Assembly: GCA_018882965.1 (NCBI GenBank)
Contig: VEQY01000004.1
Coordinates: 31,697 to 95,696, forward strand
Origin: Mycobacterium sp.
GTDB taxonomy: Bacteria > Actinomycetota > Actinomycetes > Mycobacteriales > Mycobacteriaceae
Length of the DNA stretch: 64,000 nt
Reading direction: 5' to 3'
Part shown: in pieces, positions 56,353 to 64,000 of the stretch
Position numbering within the stretch: position 1 is the first letter of the stretch
Layout: each line of letters starts with the position of its first letter
The notes under the pieces: model-generated
Databases searched by the model: none
What the model was told of the DNA's origin: nothing
What the model saw: the letters and a program-made list of their open reading frames with translations, nothing else
Position numbers and translations under genes: made by a program

Positions 56353-57095
56353 GGGCCGGGCTGGCGAGCGCGTTCGCCTTCGGCACGGTGCTGCCCGCGA
56401 GTCGGCGCGGCCAGTCGCTCGACGCGTCGACGGTCAGCTGGCTGCCCGTCGTCGGTGCCGTGCTCGGTTTGGTGACGGCCGGCACACTGTGGGCGGGTAG
56501 CTGGGCTTTCGGGGCGCACTCCGCGCTGACCGGGCTGCTGGCGGTCACAATCCTGCTGCTGGTGACGCGCGGCCTACACCTCGACGGCCTGGCCGACACT
56601 GCCGACGGGCTGGGCTGCCACGGACCGCCGGAGCGCGCGCTCGCCGTGATGCGCGAGGGTTCGGTGGGCGCGTTCGGCGTGGCCGCAGTCGTGCTAGCCG
56701 TCGTCACGCAGGCTGCGGCCTACACCGCGATGCCCGCCGGAGTGCACGGACTGGCCGCCGCGGTGGCCGCCCTCACGGCCGGCCGGGTCGCGGCGGTGCT
56801 GGCCTGCCGGCGCGGAGTCACCGCGGAGCCCGCCAGCAGGCTGGCCAGCCGCGTGGTGGGAACCCAGTCGCCGATCGTGGTGGTCGCCTGGCTGATCCTC
56901 GCCTGCGGGTTGGCGGCGTTCGCCACGCCGCGACCCTGGCAGGGCCCGCTGGTGGTGGTGCTGGCCCTCGGTGTGGCCGGCACGCTGATCGATCATTGCG
57001 CACGCCGGTTCGGCGGGGTCACCGGGGACGTCATCGGGGCGGCCATCGAGTTGGCGACGACCCTGACCGCCCTCGGGCTGGTCATCGGGCTCTGA
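56349..57095 (+). CDS. cobS: Adenosylcobinamide-GDP ribazoletransferase CobS
   Basis: Integral membrane transferase that joins alpha-ribazole to adenosylcobinamide-GDP, the last step of cobalamin assembly. [36 protein letters not shown] (from about residue 75) holds the conserved Mg2+-binding aspartates (Asp79, Asp83, Asp86). Six to seven hydrophobic helices; [19 protein letters not shown] near the end is also diagnostic. 248 residues; GTG start overlaps cobT by 4 bases. Converges on ilvE with 19 bases between stops. Confidence 0.95.
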   Translation: MRAGLASAFAFGTVLPASRRGQSLDASTVSWLPVVGAVLGLVTAGTLWAGSWAFGAHSALTGLLAVTILLLVTRGLHLDGLADTADGLGCHGPPERALAVMREGSVGAFGVAAVVLAVVTQAAAYTAMPAGVHGLAAAVAALTAGRVAAVLACRRGVTAEPASRLASRVVGTQSPIVVVAWLILACGLAAFATPRPWQGPLVVVLALGVAGTLIDHCARRFGGVTGDVIGAAIELATTLTALGLVIGL

Positions 57096-57114
57096 CCGGG
57101 CACGGGCCGGACGC

Positions 57115-58218
57115 TCAGCCCAGCCGAGTCATCCAGCCGTGGGTGTCGGCGAACGTGCCGCGCTGAATGCCGGTCAGGGTGTCCCGCAGGGCCATCGACA
57201 CCTCGCCGGGTTGACCGTCTCCGACGGTGAACTCCCCCTCGCCGTACTTGACCCGGGCCACCGGCGTGATCACCGCAGCGGTACCGCAGGCGAAGACCTC
57301 GGTGATCTCGCCGGTCGCCACGCCCTTGCGCCACTCCTCCACGTCGATCTTGCGCTCCTCGACCGCGAACCCGGCGTCGCCGGCCAACTGCAGCAGCGAG
57401 TCGCGGGTGATCCCGGGGAGCAGGGAACCGCTGAGTTCGGGCGTCACCAGACGCGCCGTGCCGCCGCTGCCGAAGACGAAGAACAGGTTCATCCCGCCCA
57501 TCTCCTCGATGTAGCGCCGTTCGATGGCATCCAGCCAGACGACCTGGTCGCATCCCTGTGCGGCCGCCTCGGCTTGCGCGAGCAACGAGGCGGCGTAGTT
57601 GCCGCCGAACTTCGCCGCTCCGGTGCCGCCGGGACTGGCCCGGACGTACTCGGTGGACAGCCACACGCTGACCGGTTTGACCCCGCCCTTGAAGTAGGCG
57701 CCCGCCGGCGAGGCGATCACCAGATAGCGGTACTGCGCGGACGGCCGCACGCCCAGGCCGGGTTCGGTGGCGATGATGAACGGCCGCAGGTACAGCGACT
57801 GCTCACCGCCGGCGGGCGGCACCCACTGGTGATCGACGGCGACCAGTTGACGCAAGGACTCCAGGAAGATCTCGTCAGGCAGTTCCGGGATGGCCAGCCG
57901 GCGTGCGGAGGTGCGCAGTCGTGCCGCATTGGCCTCCGGCCGGAAGGACACGATCGAACCGTCGGCCCACCGGTAGGCCTTGAGCCCCTCGAAAACCTCC
58001 TGGGCGTAGTGCAGCACGATCGCCGATGGGTCCAGTTCGATCGGGCCGTAGGGGACGACCCGAGCGTCGTGCCACCCGAGTTCACGGCTGTAGAGCAGCG
58101 ACACCATGTGATCGGTGTAGTACCGCCCGAATCCCGGATCGGCCAGGACCGCGGCCCGTTTCTCGTCGGCCGCCGGGTGCGACGTGCGCTCGACGGCGAA
58201 CTCGAGCGGGACGGGCAT
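57115..58218 (-). CDS. ilvE: Branched-chain amino acid aminotransferase IlvE
   Basis: Fold type IV PLP enzyme that makes leucine, isoleucine and valine from their keto acids with glutamate. The catalytic lysine is Lys203 in [13 protein letters not shown]. Other motifs: [45 protein letters not shown] and [14 protein letters not shown]. 367 residues. ATG at 58218 lies six bases after a TAGAAT -10, so the transcript is probably leaderless, and independent of upstream gcvT. Confidence 0.97.
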   Translation of the reverse strand: MPVPLEFAVERTSHPAADEKRAAVLADPGFGRYYTDHMVSLLYSRELGWHDARVVPYGPIELDPSAIVLHYAQEVFEGLKAYRWADGSIVSFRPEANAARLRTSARRLAIPELPDEIFLESLRQLVAVDHQWVPPAGGEQSLYLRPFIIATEPGLGVRPSAQYRYLVIASPAGAYFKGGVKPVSVWLSTEYVRASPGGTGAAKFGGNYAASLLAQAEAAAQGCDQVVWLDAIERRYIEEMGGMNLFFVFGSGGTARLVTPELSGSLLPGITRDSLLQLAGDAGFAVEERKIDVEEWRKGVATGEITEVFACGTAAVITPVARVKYGEGEFTVGDGQPGEVSMALRDTLTGIQRGTFADTHGWMTRLG

Positions 58219-58224
58219 GCGGCG

Positions 58225-58230
58225 ATTCTA
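58225..58230 (-). promoter_or_regulatory. Probable -10 element, leaderless ilvE promoter
   Basis: Minus-strand TAGAAT (TANNNT) ends six bases before the ilvE ATG, inside the 31-base gap after gcvT. Confidence 0.5.
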
Positions 58231-58249
58231 TAACCGCCCGTCGAGCCGG

Positions 58250-59350
58250 TCAGCGGGTGCGGACGTCGACGAACGGGGGTTTGACCACCTCGCACTCCAG
58301 CGGCCGCCCGCGAACATCGACGCTGACCACCCCGCCGTCAGGTACCTGGGCCTCGGTGTCCACCAGGGCCAGCGCGATGCCCGCACCCAGCGTCGGTGAG
58401 AACGTTCCGGAGGTGGTCAGGCCCACGGTGGCGGTGCCGTGCGACACAGCCATGCCGGCCCGGGGCACGCCGCGACCGAGGGCCCGCAGCCCGCGCAGCA
58501 TCCGGCGCGGCCCGGCCTCTCGTTCGGCCAGGAGGGCCTCACGGCCCCAGAACTGATTCTTCGACCAGCCGACAGCCCACCCGCATCGCGCCTGCACCGG
58601 CGAAATGTCCAGCGCCAGTTCATGACCGTGCAGCGGATAGCCCATCTCCGTGCGCAGAGTGTCGCGCGCACCGAGTCCGGCAAGCTGACCGCCGCAGCTC
58701 TCGACCTCGGCGACCAGCGCATCGAACAGTTCCGCCGCGGCATCCCACGCGGGGAGCAGTTCGTAGCCGTGCTCCCCGGTGTAGCCGGTCCGGCAGACCC
58801 GGACCGCGGCGCCACCGAAGACGGCATCGACGAACTCCATGTAGTCCATCTCGGCCGGCAATCCGAGCGCGGCCAGCACCTCGCCCGACCGCGGCCCCTG
58901 CACCGCCAGGACCGCGAACTCACGATGCTCGTCTGTCACCGAGATATTCTGTGGCGCAGCGTTTTTCAGTGCCGAGACAACTGCAGCGGTGTTCGCGGCG
59001 TTCGGCACGAGGAAGATCTCCTCGTCGCTGACGTAGTAGGCGATCATATCGTCGATCACTCCGCCGCCCGGTTCGCAGCACAGTGTGTACTGCGCCTTTC
59101 CCGGGCCGATGCGGTGCAGGTCGTTGGTCAGAGCGGCGTTGACGAACTCGGCGGCCCCGGGTCCGGCCACCAGAGCCTTGCCCAGGTGGCTGACGTCGAA
59201 CAGTCCTGCCGCAGCGCGGGTGGCGGTGTGTTCCCCCACGGTGCCGGCATAGGCGACCGGCATCAGCCACCCACCGAAGGCGGCGAAGGTGGCATTGCGG
59301 GCGCGATGGCGGTCCTCAAGGGGGCCGTGCTGCAGTTCCGTGTCGGTCAC
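58250..59350 (-). CDS. gcvT: Glycine cleavage system aminomethyltransferase GcvT
   Basis: T protein of the glycine cleavage system; moves the aminomethyl carbon from lipoyl-GcvH to tetrahydrofolate. Motifs: [15 protein letters not shown], the folate-site region around [50 protein letters not shown] and [13 protein letters not shown] at 59350 ([15 protein letters not shown]) was chosen over the frame opening at 59458 because the -10 TAGGGT ends eight bases before it and the family N-terminus starts there. 366 residues. No gcvH/gcvP nearby. Confidence 0.95.
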   Translation of the reverse strand: MTDTELQHGPLEDRHRARNATFAAFGGWLMPVAYAGTVGEHTATRAAAGLFDVSHLGKALVAGPGAAEFVNAALTNDLHRIGPGKAQYTLCCEPGGGVIDDMIAYYVSDEEIFLVPNAANTAAVVSALKNAAPQNISVTDEHREFAVLAVQGPRSGEVLAALGLPAEMDYMEFVDAVFGGAAVRVCRTGYTGEHGYELLPAWDAAAELFDALVAEVESCGGQLAGLGARDTLRTEMGYPLHGHELALDISPVQARCGWAVGWSKNQFWGREALLAEREAGPRRMLRGLRALGRGVPRAGMAVSHGTATVGLTTSGTFSPTLGAGIALALVDTEAQVPDGGVVSVDVRGRPLECEVVKPPFVDVRTR

Positions 59351-59358
59351 GCTGCCCA

Positions 59359-59364
59359 ACCCTA
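59359..59364 (-). promoter_or_regulatory. Probable -10 element, leaderless gcvT promoter
   Basis: Minus-strand TAGGGT (TANNNT), eight bases before the GTG of gcvT. Confidence 0.5.
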
Positions 59365-59377
59365 ATCCCCGCACGTC

Positions 59378-59383
59378 TAGGGT
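59378..59383 (+). promoter_or_regulatory. Probable -10 element, leaderless pepB promoter
   Basis: TAGGGT on the plus strand, seven bases before the GTG at 59391 and only 13 bases from the matching gcvT element. Confidence 0.5.
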
Positions 59384-59390
59384 AGTGGTG

Positions 59391-60887
59391 GTGAACCGTG
59401 TCCCGACTGTCGCCGTCGCCTCGACGTTTCCCAAACGCGGACTGGCCTCGGCGGTCATGGTCGTTCCGGTCGTCCCCGACGACGGCGGGGCGCCGCGGGT
59501 CGTCGCGGGCGACTTCCTCGACGCTCAGACCGTCGACGAGATCGAGGCGTCGCTGCGGACTCTGGGGGCTAAAGCCGGCCCCGAACACCTGACCCGACTC
59601 ATCGTCTCGTCGCTTCCGGTGGCCAGCGTGCTCACCGTCGGACTCGGCGGTCCGCGCGAGGACTGGCCTGCAGACCTGATCCGGCGCGCCGCGGGTGTGG
59701 CCGCGCGCGCACTGCCCGGCGTCGAGACGATCGTCACGACTCTCGGCGATGTACACCTGCAGGGAGCCGTCGAGGGCTTGATCCTGGGCGCCTACCAGAT
59801 GCACGAGTTCCGCAGTGCGAAGACCGCACCGAAGGACCCGCCACTGACCCGGATCGTCGCGTTGAGCCGATCCCCGCGCGCCAAGGCCGAGGCCGCCCGC
59901 GCCGGGGCCATCGCGGCCGCGGTGGTTCGGGCGCGAGATCTGGTCAACACCCCGCCGAGCCATCTGCATCCCGACGAACTCGCCCGCCGCGCGGCGGCTT
60001 TGGGCAAGGCTGCCGGACTGCGCGTCGACATCCTCGACGAGAAGGCCCTGGCGAAGGCGGGTTATGGCGGCATCATCGGCGTGGGGCAGGGTTCCTCGCG
60101 TCCGCCGAGGCTGGTGCGCATGATCTACCGGGGCGCCACCGGCCGCAAACCCAAGAGGGTCGCGCTGGTGGGCAAGGGCATCACGTTCGACACCGGGGGA
60201 ATCTCGATCAAGCCGGCCGCGGCGATGCACCACATGACCTCGGATATGGCCGGCGCGGCGGCCGTGATCGCCGCTACGGTGCTGGCCGCGGAACAGAAAC
60301 TCCCCCTGGACGTGATCGCCACGGTGCCCATCGCCGAGAACATGCCCTCGGCGACCGCGCAGCGTCCCGGCGACGTACTCACCCAGTACGGCGGCACCAC
60401 CGTCGAGGTCCTCAACACCGACGCCGAGGGCCGGCTGATTCTCGCCGACGCCATCGTCCGGGCTTGCGAGGACAAGCCGGACTACCTGATCGAGACCTCG
60501 ACGCTGACCGGGGCGCAGACCATCGCACTGGGCGCCCGCATCCCCGGGGTGATGGGCAGCGACGGATTCCGCGACCGGGTGGCTGCGCTGTCCCAGCACG
60601 CGGGCGAGAACGCCTGGCCGATGCCGCTGCCCGACGAACTCAAAGACGATCTGAAGTCGACCGTCGCGGATCTGGCCAACGTCAGTTCCCAGCGCTTCGC
60701 CGGCATGCTGGTGGGTGGTGTCTATCTGCGCGAGTTCGTCGCCGACGGCGTGCAGTGGGTTCACCTCGACGTGGCCGGGCCCGCGTACAACACCACCGCA
60801 CCGTGGGGGTACACCGCCAAGGGCGGCACCGGCGTGCCCACCCGCACCCTCTTCGCGGTGCTGGAAGACATCGCACTGCACGGGTAG
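59391..60887 (+). CDS. pepB: Leucyl aminopeptidase PepB (M17 family)
   Basis: Hexameric two-metal cytosolic aminopeptidase. The C-terminal catalytic domain carries [19 protein letters not shown] (metal-binding Lys and Asp), [20 protein letters not shown] [17 protein letters not shown], and the M17 signature NTDAEGRL (342-349). The N-terminal domain is the usual variable macro-like part. Three consecutive GTG codons (59385-59393) precede AAC; the last is preferred from the -10 spacing. 498 residues from there. The product may also process glutathione-type or cysteinyl-glycine peptides as in other M17 enzymes. Confidence 0.94.
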   Translation: MNRVPTVAVASTFPKRGLASAVMVVPVVPDDGGAPRVVAGDFLDAQTVDEIEASLRTLGAKAGPEHLTRLIVSSLPVASVLTVGLGGPREDWPADLIRRAAGVAARALPGVETIVTTLGDVHLQGAVEGLILGAYQMHEFRSAKTAPKDPPLTRIVALSRSPRAKAEAARAGAIAAAVVRARDLVNTPPSHLHPDELARRAAALGKAAGLRVDILDEKALAKAGYGGIIGVGQGSSRPPRLVRMIYRGATGRKPKRVALVGKGITFDTGGISIKPAAAMHHMTSDMAGAAAVIAATVLAAEQKLPLDVIATVPIAENMPSATAQRPGDVLTQYGGTTVEVLNTDAEGRLILADAIVRACEDKPDYLIETSTLTGAQTIALGARIPGVMGSDGFRDRVAALSQHAGENAWPMPLPDELKDDLKSTVADLANVSSQRFAGMLVGGVYLREFVADGVQWVHLDVAGPAYNTTAPWGYTAKGGTGVPTRTLFAVLEDIALHG

Positions 60888-60890
60888 CGG

Positions 60891-62657
60891 CTAGATCACC
60901 TTCCTGCGCGCCGCGCTGCGCAGGGCCGGCGGCAGCACCCGCGAGGTGGCGTACATCAGGTGGGCCTCGGGGGCGACCGGCCGGATCGCGGTGTTCTCGC
61001 GTACCGCAGCGAGGATCGCGGCCGCCACCTTCTCCGGGCCGTAACGGCGCAACCGGAACATCCGTTCCAGACCCGCCCGGCGCCGGTCCACCACCTGCTG
61101 GCGTCCCGGCGCCGGATGGAAATCGGTCGCAGCCACGATGTTGGTGTCCACCACGCCGGGACAGATCGTCGTCAGCCCGATCCCGGCGGCGGCCAGTTCG
61201 GCGCGCAGGCAGTCGGAGAACATGAACACCGCCGCCTTGGACGTGCAGTACGCATTGAGCGAACCGAGTGGAGCGTAGGCCGCCATCGACGCGACGTTGA
61301 CGAGATGTCCCCCGGTACCGCGGTCGACCAGGCGGCGGGCGAACGCGCGGCAGCCGTTGACGACCCCGCCCAGGTTGACTTCGAGCACGCGGTCGAACTG
61401 CTCGGTCGGGGTGTCCAGGAAGTCGCCCGCCGCGCCGATACCGGCGTTGTTGACCACCACGTCGGGTACTCCGTGAGCGGCACAGACCGCGTCCGCGAAA
61501 CGCTCGACCGCCTCGGCATCGGCGACGTCGAGGTGGTAGGCGGCGGCGACACCACCGTTTTCCCTGATCCGGGCCGCGGTCTGCTTGGCGCTCGCCTCGT
61601 CGATGTCGCTGACCACCACCTCGGCGCCTTCGGCCGCGAAGGCCAGGGCGGTGGCCCGGCCGATCCCACTGCCGGCCCCGGTCACCGCGACCAGGGTGTC
61701 GCCGAACATCTTGCGCGGGCGCCCGACCTGGGCGCGCAGCAGCGCACGGGTGGGTGGCGCACCGCCGAGGTGGGCGACCAACTCGGCGACCGCTCCCGCC
61801 ACCACCTGCGGATGCGAGAGCGGCGACCAGTGCCCGGACGGGACGTCGCGTCGCCACAGCCGGCCGACCCAGCGCGCGGTGTCGTCGTACACGTAGGGCC
61901 GGACGAAGACGTCCTCGGTGTTGACCAGCAGCTGCACCGGGACGCCGACGTGACGACCGGTGGTTCCGCGCGGCGCCCGCGCGACAAGGTTGCGGACGAC
62001 GTTGGCGCGGTAGATCTTCAGCCCGTTGGTCGCGTCGCGGACATACGTGGGGGCCTGATTGCGCCGGTCCGGCGGCACGGTCGGGGCGATCAGCAGCCGG
62101 TCGATCGCCCGCGCCAGGAAGGCCCGCATCGCCAGGGGCGCCACCACGGGGATGCTGAAGAAGAACATGTAGCCCAGGTGCGCCGCCTGGGCCAGGGCGC
62201 GGCCGAACCGGCGGGGACGGTAGGGCCGGATCAACGCCTCGCGCACGAAGCGGCTCAGATGCACCGGGTCCGGACCAGAGATCGAGGTGGAGGACGCCAC
62301 CCGATCGGCGGCCGCGGGGCGGCTGAGGTACTCCCAGACCGTGGCCGCTCCCCAGTCGTGACCGACGAGGTGGACCCTCGTCGCCGGACAGAAGGTGGAG
62401 ATGACCGCGTCGATGTCGTCGGCGAGGCGTGCCAGCGTGTAGGCCGAGGCCGGGCCGGGCACCTCCGACGCCCCGGCGCCGCGGTTGTCGAAGCGAATGA
62501 TCCGGTGGGTGTCGGCGAGCAACGCGACCACGCCGTCCCACACCGCGTGGGTGTCCGGCCAGCCGTGCACCAGAACCACGGGCGGACCTGCGGGATCGCC
62601 CTGCTCGTAGACCGCGAGGCGGGTCCCGTCGCGGGATTCCAGGGTTCGGCAGTCCAT
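60891..62657 (-). CDS. ephD: EphD: epoxide-hydrolase-like domain fused to a short-chain dehydrogenase
   Basis: Two-domain protein of 588 residues. Domain 1 (about 1-300) is an alpha/beta hydrolase: oxyanion HGWP (31-34), nucleophile Asp101 in VGHDWGAATVWEYL, and the charge-relay His in PSGHWSPLSHPQ. Domain 2 (about 318-580) is an SDR: TGAGSGIG (326-333), NNAG (403-406), catalytic Ser457, Tyr470 and Lys474 (YCTSK). In mycobacteria EphD takes part in mycolic acid metabolism (epoxy-mycolate hydrolysis). The ATG at 62657 is preceded by a -10 TAGGGT ten bases upstream; the frame runs open to 62855 with no conserved residues. Confidence 0.94.
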   Translation of the reverse strand: MDCRTLESRDGTRLAVYEQGDPAGPPVVLVHGWPDTHAVWDGVVALLADTHRIIRFDNRGAGASEVPGPASAYTLARLADDIDAVISTFCPATRVHLVGHDWGAATVWEYLSRPAAADRVASSTSISGPDPVHLSRFVREALIRPYRPRRFGRALAQAAHLGYMFFFSIPVVAPLAMRAFLARAIDRLLIAPTVPPDRRNQAPTYVRDATNGLKIYRANVVRNLVARAPRGTTGRHVGVPVQLLVNTEDVFVRPYVYDDTARWVGRLWRRDVPSGHWSPLSHPQVVAGAVAELVAHLGGAPPTRALLRAQVGRPRKMFGDTLVAVTGAGSGIGRATALAFAAEGAEVVVSDIDEASAKQTAARIRENGGVAAAYHLDVADAEAVERFADAVCAAHGVPDVVVNNAGIGAAGDFLDTPTEQFDRVLEVNLGGVVNGCRAFARRLVDRGTGGHLVNVASMAAYAPLGSLNAYCTSKAAVFMFSDCLRAELAAAGIGLTTICPGVVDTNIVAATDFHPAPGRQQVVDRRRAGLERMFRLRRYGPEKVAAAILAAVRENTAIRPVAPEAHLMYATSRVLPPALRSAARRKVI

Positions 62658-62667
62658 CAGGCCCTCG

Positions 62668-62673
62668 ACCCTA
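62668..62673 (-). promoter_or_regulatory. Probable -10 element of ephD
   Basis: Minus-strand TAGGGT (TANNNT) ends ten bases before the ephD ATG, so the leader is zero to a few bases. Confidence 0.45.
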
Positions 62674-62712
62674 GCCTGACCTGCGCCTGCCCTGCGCCTG
62701 GCCCGGCCGGAC

Positions 62713-63057
62713 TCACTCGGGGTCGGAATCGGTCTCCCACGCGGCGCGGCGTTCGCTGCGGCGCCGAGCGTCGAAGTCACGCATCCGCTGGGGGTATCCG
62801 ACCTTCTGCACGTCGTAGACCGGGATCGCGAGGCGCTCCCCGACCCGGCGGGCACCGGCGGCGTCCCCCACCGGCCGGCGGGTCCACTCGCCGTCGGCGG
62901 CGACCAGCACCACCGTCAGCGGGGTGACCCGGGTCTGCGGCTCGACGAAGGCCTCGACGCCGCTGCGCGTCCCCGCCCACTCTTGGAGGTAGCCCAGGTC
63001 AGGTCCGGGGCCTGGTCCTCGCCCGCGGCCGCCGCGAAACCTGCCGAACAGTCCCAC
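62713..63057 (-). CDS. Small conserved mycobacterial protein of unknown function
   Basis: 114 residues. Gly/Arg-rich head (about 2-18), then a compact region [72 protein letters not shown] and a charged tail. The run from LGYLQEW to [10 protein letters not shown] reads like a conserved fold with alternating strands and a helix, and codon use looks coding. I recognise it as a mycobacterial conserved hypothetical but can assign no function. GTG at 63057 follows GGGAGATG at a workable distance; the frame is open further upstream to 63189. Divergent from sucB. Confidence 0.72.
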   Translation of the reverse strand: MGLFGRFRGGRGRGPGPGPDLGYLQEWAGTRSGVEAFVEPQTRVTPLTVVLVAADGEWTRRPVGDAAGARRVGERLAIPVYDVQKVGYPQRMRDFDARRRSERRAAWETDSDPE

Positions 63058-63240
63058 CGCCGGACATCTCCCTTCCACTCCCTCTCCACTGCCTTCCACC
63101 GCTGCGCTTCCGATGGTGCCAGAGAACCCGCACCGCGGTCGTCGGCGTCCGGGCCGCGGTGCACGGTCCGAATGACAGCACGGGTACACCTCGCTGTGGT
63201 AAGCCAGAGGTCGTCACGACATTCGAGGGAGTCAAGACAC

Positions 63241-64000
63241 ATGGCCGTCTCCGTCCAGATGCCCGCGCTCGGGGAAAGCGTCACCGAGGGCACCGTCACC
63301 CGGTGGCTGAAGCGCGAGGGCGATACCGTGGTGGTCGACGAGCCGCTGCTCGAGGTGTCGACCGACAAGGTGGACACGGAGATTCCCGCCCCTGCCTCGG
63401 GCGTGCTGACCAAGATCATCGCCCAGGAGGATGACACCGTCGCCGTCGGCGGCGAGCTGGCCATCATCGGTGAGGCCGGCGCCGCCACGCCACCGGCGGC
63501 CGCCCCGGCTCCGGCTGCTGCGCCACCCCCGCCCGCACCGCCGGCCCCGCCACCACCACCGGCCCCGCCCGCACCGCCGGCACCGCCGGTCACAGCGCAG
63601 CCGGCCGCCGCGATGCCCGAGCCGCCGGCCGCGGCCCCGCCCGCGCCGGCGGCATCCTCGGCGGGGTCGACCCCGGTGCTGATGCCCGAGTTGGGCGAGT
63701 CGGTCACCGAGGGCACCGTCACCCGGTGGCTGAAGAAGGTCGGCGACACCGTCGCGGCCGACGAGCCGCTGCTGGAGGTCTCGACCGACAAGGTCGACAC
63801 CGAGATCCCGTCCCCCGCGGCGGGCACGCTGCTGAGCATCACCGCCCCCGAGGACACCACGGTGCCGGTCGGCGGCGAATTGGCCCGCATCGGGAACGCC
63901 GCCTCGGTCGGGCCGGCGGCTCCGGCGGCAGCGCCCACCCCGGCGCCGCCCGCGCCGCCGCCGCCGTCCCCCGCCCCCGCTCCACCGACCCCCACTCCAC
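63241..64000 (+). CDS. sucB: Dihydrolipoyl acyltransferase E2 SucB/DlaT, N-terminal part (cut by window edge)
   Basis: Acyltransferase core of 2-oxo acid dehydrogenase complexes; in M. tuberculosis this gene (Rv2215, DlaT) serves pyruvate dehydrogenase and peroxynitrite defence. Two tandem lipoyl domains are visible, each with the lipoylation motif STDKVDTE (Lys43 and Lys184). Both start with the near-identical [17 protein letters not shown] segment. They are joined by Pro/Ala-rich flexible linkers (about 83-142 and from 220). The E3-binding and catalytic domains lie beyond the edge. ATG at 63241 has GAGGGAG about ten bases upstream. Confidence 0.95.
   Translation, partial: MAVSVQMPALGESVTEGTVTRWLKREGDTVVVDEPLLEVSTDKVDTEIPAPASGVLTKIIAQEDDTVAVGGELAIIGEAGAATPPAAAPAPAAAPPPPAPPAPPPPPAPPAPPAPPVTAQPAAAMPEPPAAAPPAPAASSAGSTPVLMPELGESVTEGTVTRWLKKVGDTVAADEPLLEVSTDKVDTEIPSPAAGTLLSITAPEDTTVPVGGELARIGNAASVGPAAPAAAPTPAPPAPPPPSPAPAPPTPTP

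Overview
The window is a high-G+C actinobacterial chromosome segment, and gene content and order identify it as a mycobacterium, most likely Mycolicibacterium or a close relative. The diagnostic combination is a full dcw cluster with a mycobacterial FtsL, lipoarabinomannan mannosyltransferases, PknL with its DNA-binding neighbour, MmpS3, LppM, type II DAHP synthase, a QcrCAB/CtaE/CtaC/CtaF respiratory set and EphD. The order closely follows the M. tuberculosis Rv2147c-Rv2215 region as I recall it. No insertion sequence, prophage, CRISPR array, tRNA, rRNA or defence island was seen, and no gene-free stretch exceeds 300 bases.

Region 1 (1-18.7 kb, minus strand): the division and cell wall cluster, transcribed mraZ-rsmH-ftsL-ftsI-murE-murF-mraY-murD-ftsW-murG-murC-ftsQ-ftsZ-pgeF-yggS-sepF (sepF is cut by the window edge). 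Most junctions overlap by 1-26 bases. Upstream of mraZ lie six GTGG boxes at 10-11 base spacing, a textbook-shaped MraZ operator. A separate promoter is likely before murE and probably before ftsZ.

Region 2 (18.9-35.3 kb): envelope lipid and lipoglycan genes. It has a GjpA-like porin candidate, a DUF3040 protein, a GNAT acetyltransferase, lppM, a polyprenyl synthase (idsA2), mptA, the Rv2175c-like regulator, pknL, aroG, an exoribonuclease, a membrane protein, the alpha-1,2-mannosyltransferase, an acyltransferase, an ArsA-like ATPase group, two SRPBCC proteins and pimB.

Region 3 (35.5-40.8 kb): a membrane-anchored HExxH protein, an NlpC/P60 hydrolase, a small cysteine protein, an exonuclease/UvrC-like fusion and trpD.

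Region 4 (40.9-52.8 kb): ctaE-qcrC-qcrA-qcrB facing Rv2197c-like/mmpS3 and ctaC-ctaF, i.e. the cytochrome bcc-aa3 supercomplex, then asnB, adenosine kinase, an Rv2203-like protein and erpA.

Region 5 (52.9-64 kb): glycerate kinase, a DUF3043 protein, cobU-cobT-cobS (cobalamin lower-ligand assembly), ilvE, gcvT, pepB, ephD, a small conserved protein and the N-terminal part of sucB/dlaT.

The most informative non-coding signals are the mraZ operator and a recurrent architecture of leaderless or nearly leaderless genes: a TANNNT -10 element 6-10 bases before an ATG/GTG. This includes three divergent gene pairs with gaps of only about 40-75 bases. Compared with M. tuberculosis, several neighbours are missing (Rv2172c, fadD15, Rv2209, Rv2212). 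I found no credible undescribed multi-gene system; this is mainly conserved core genome.
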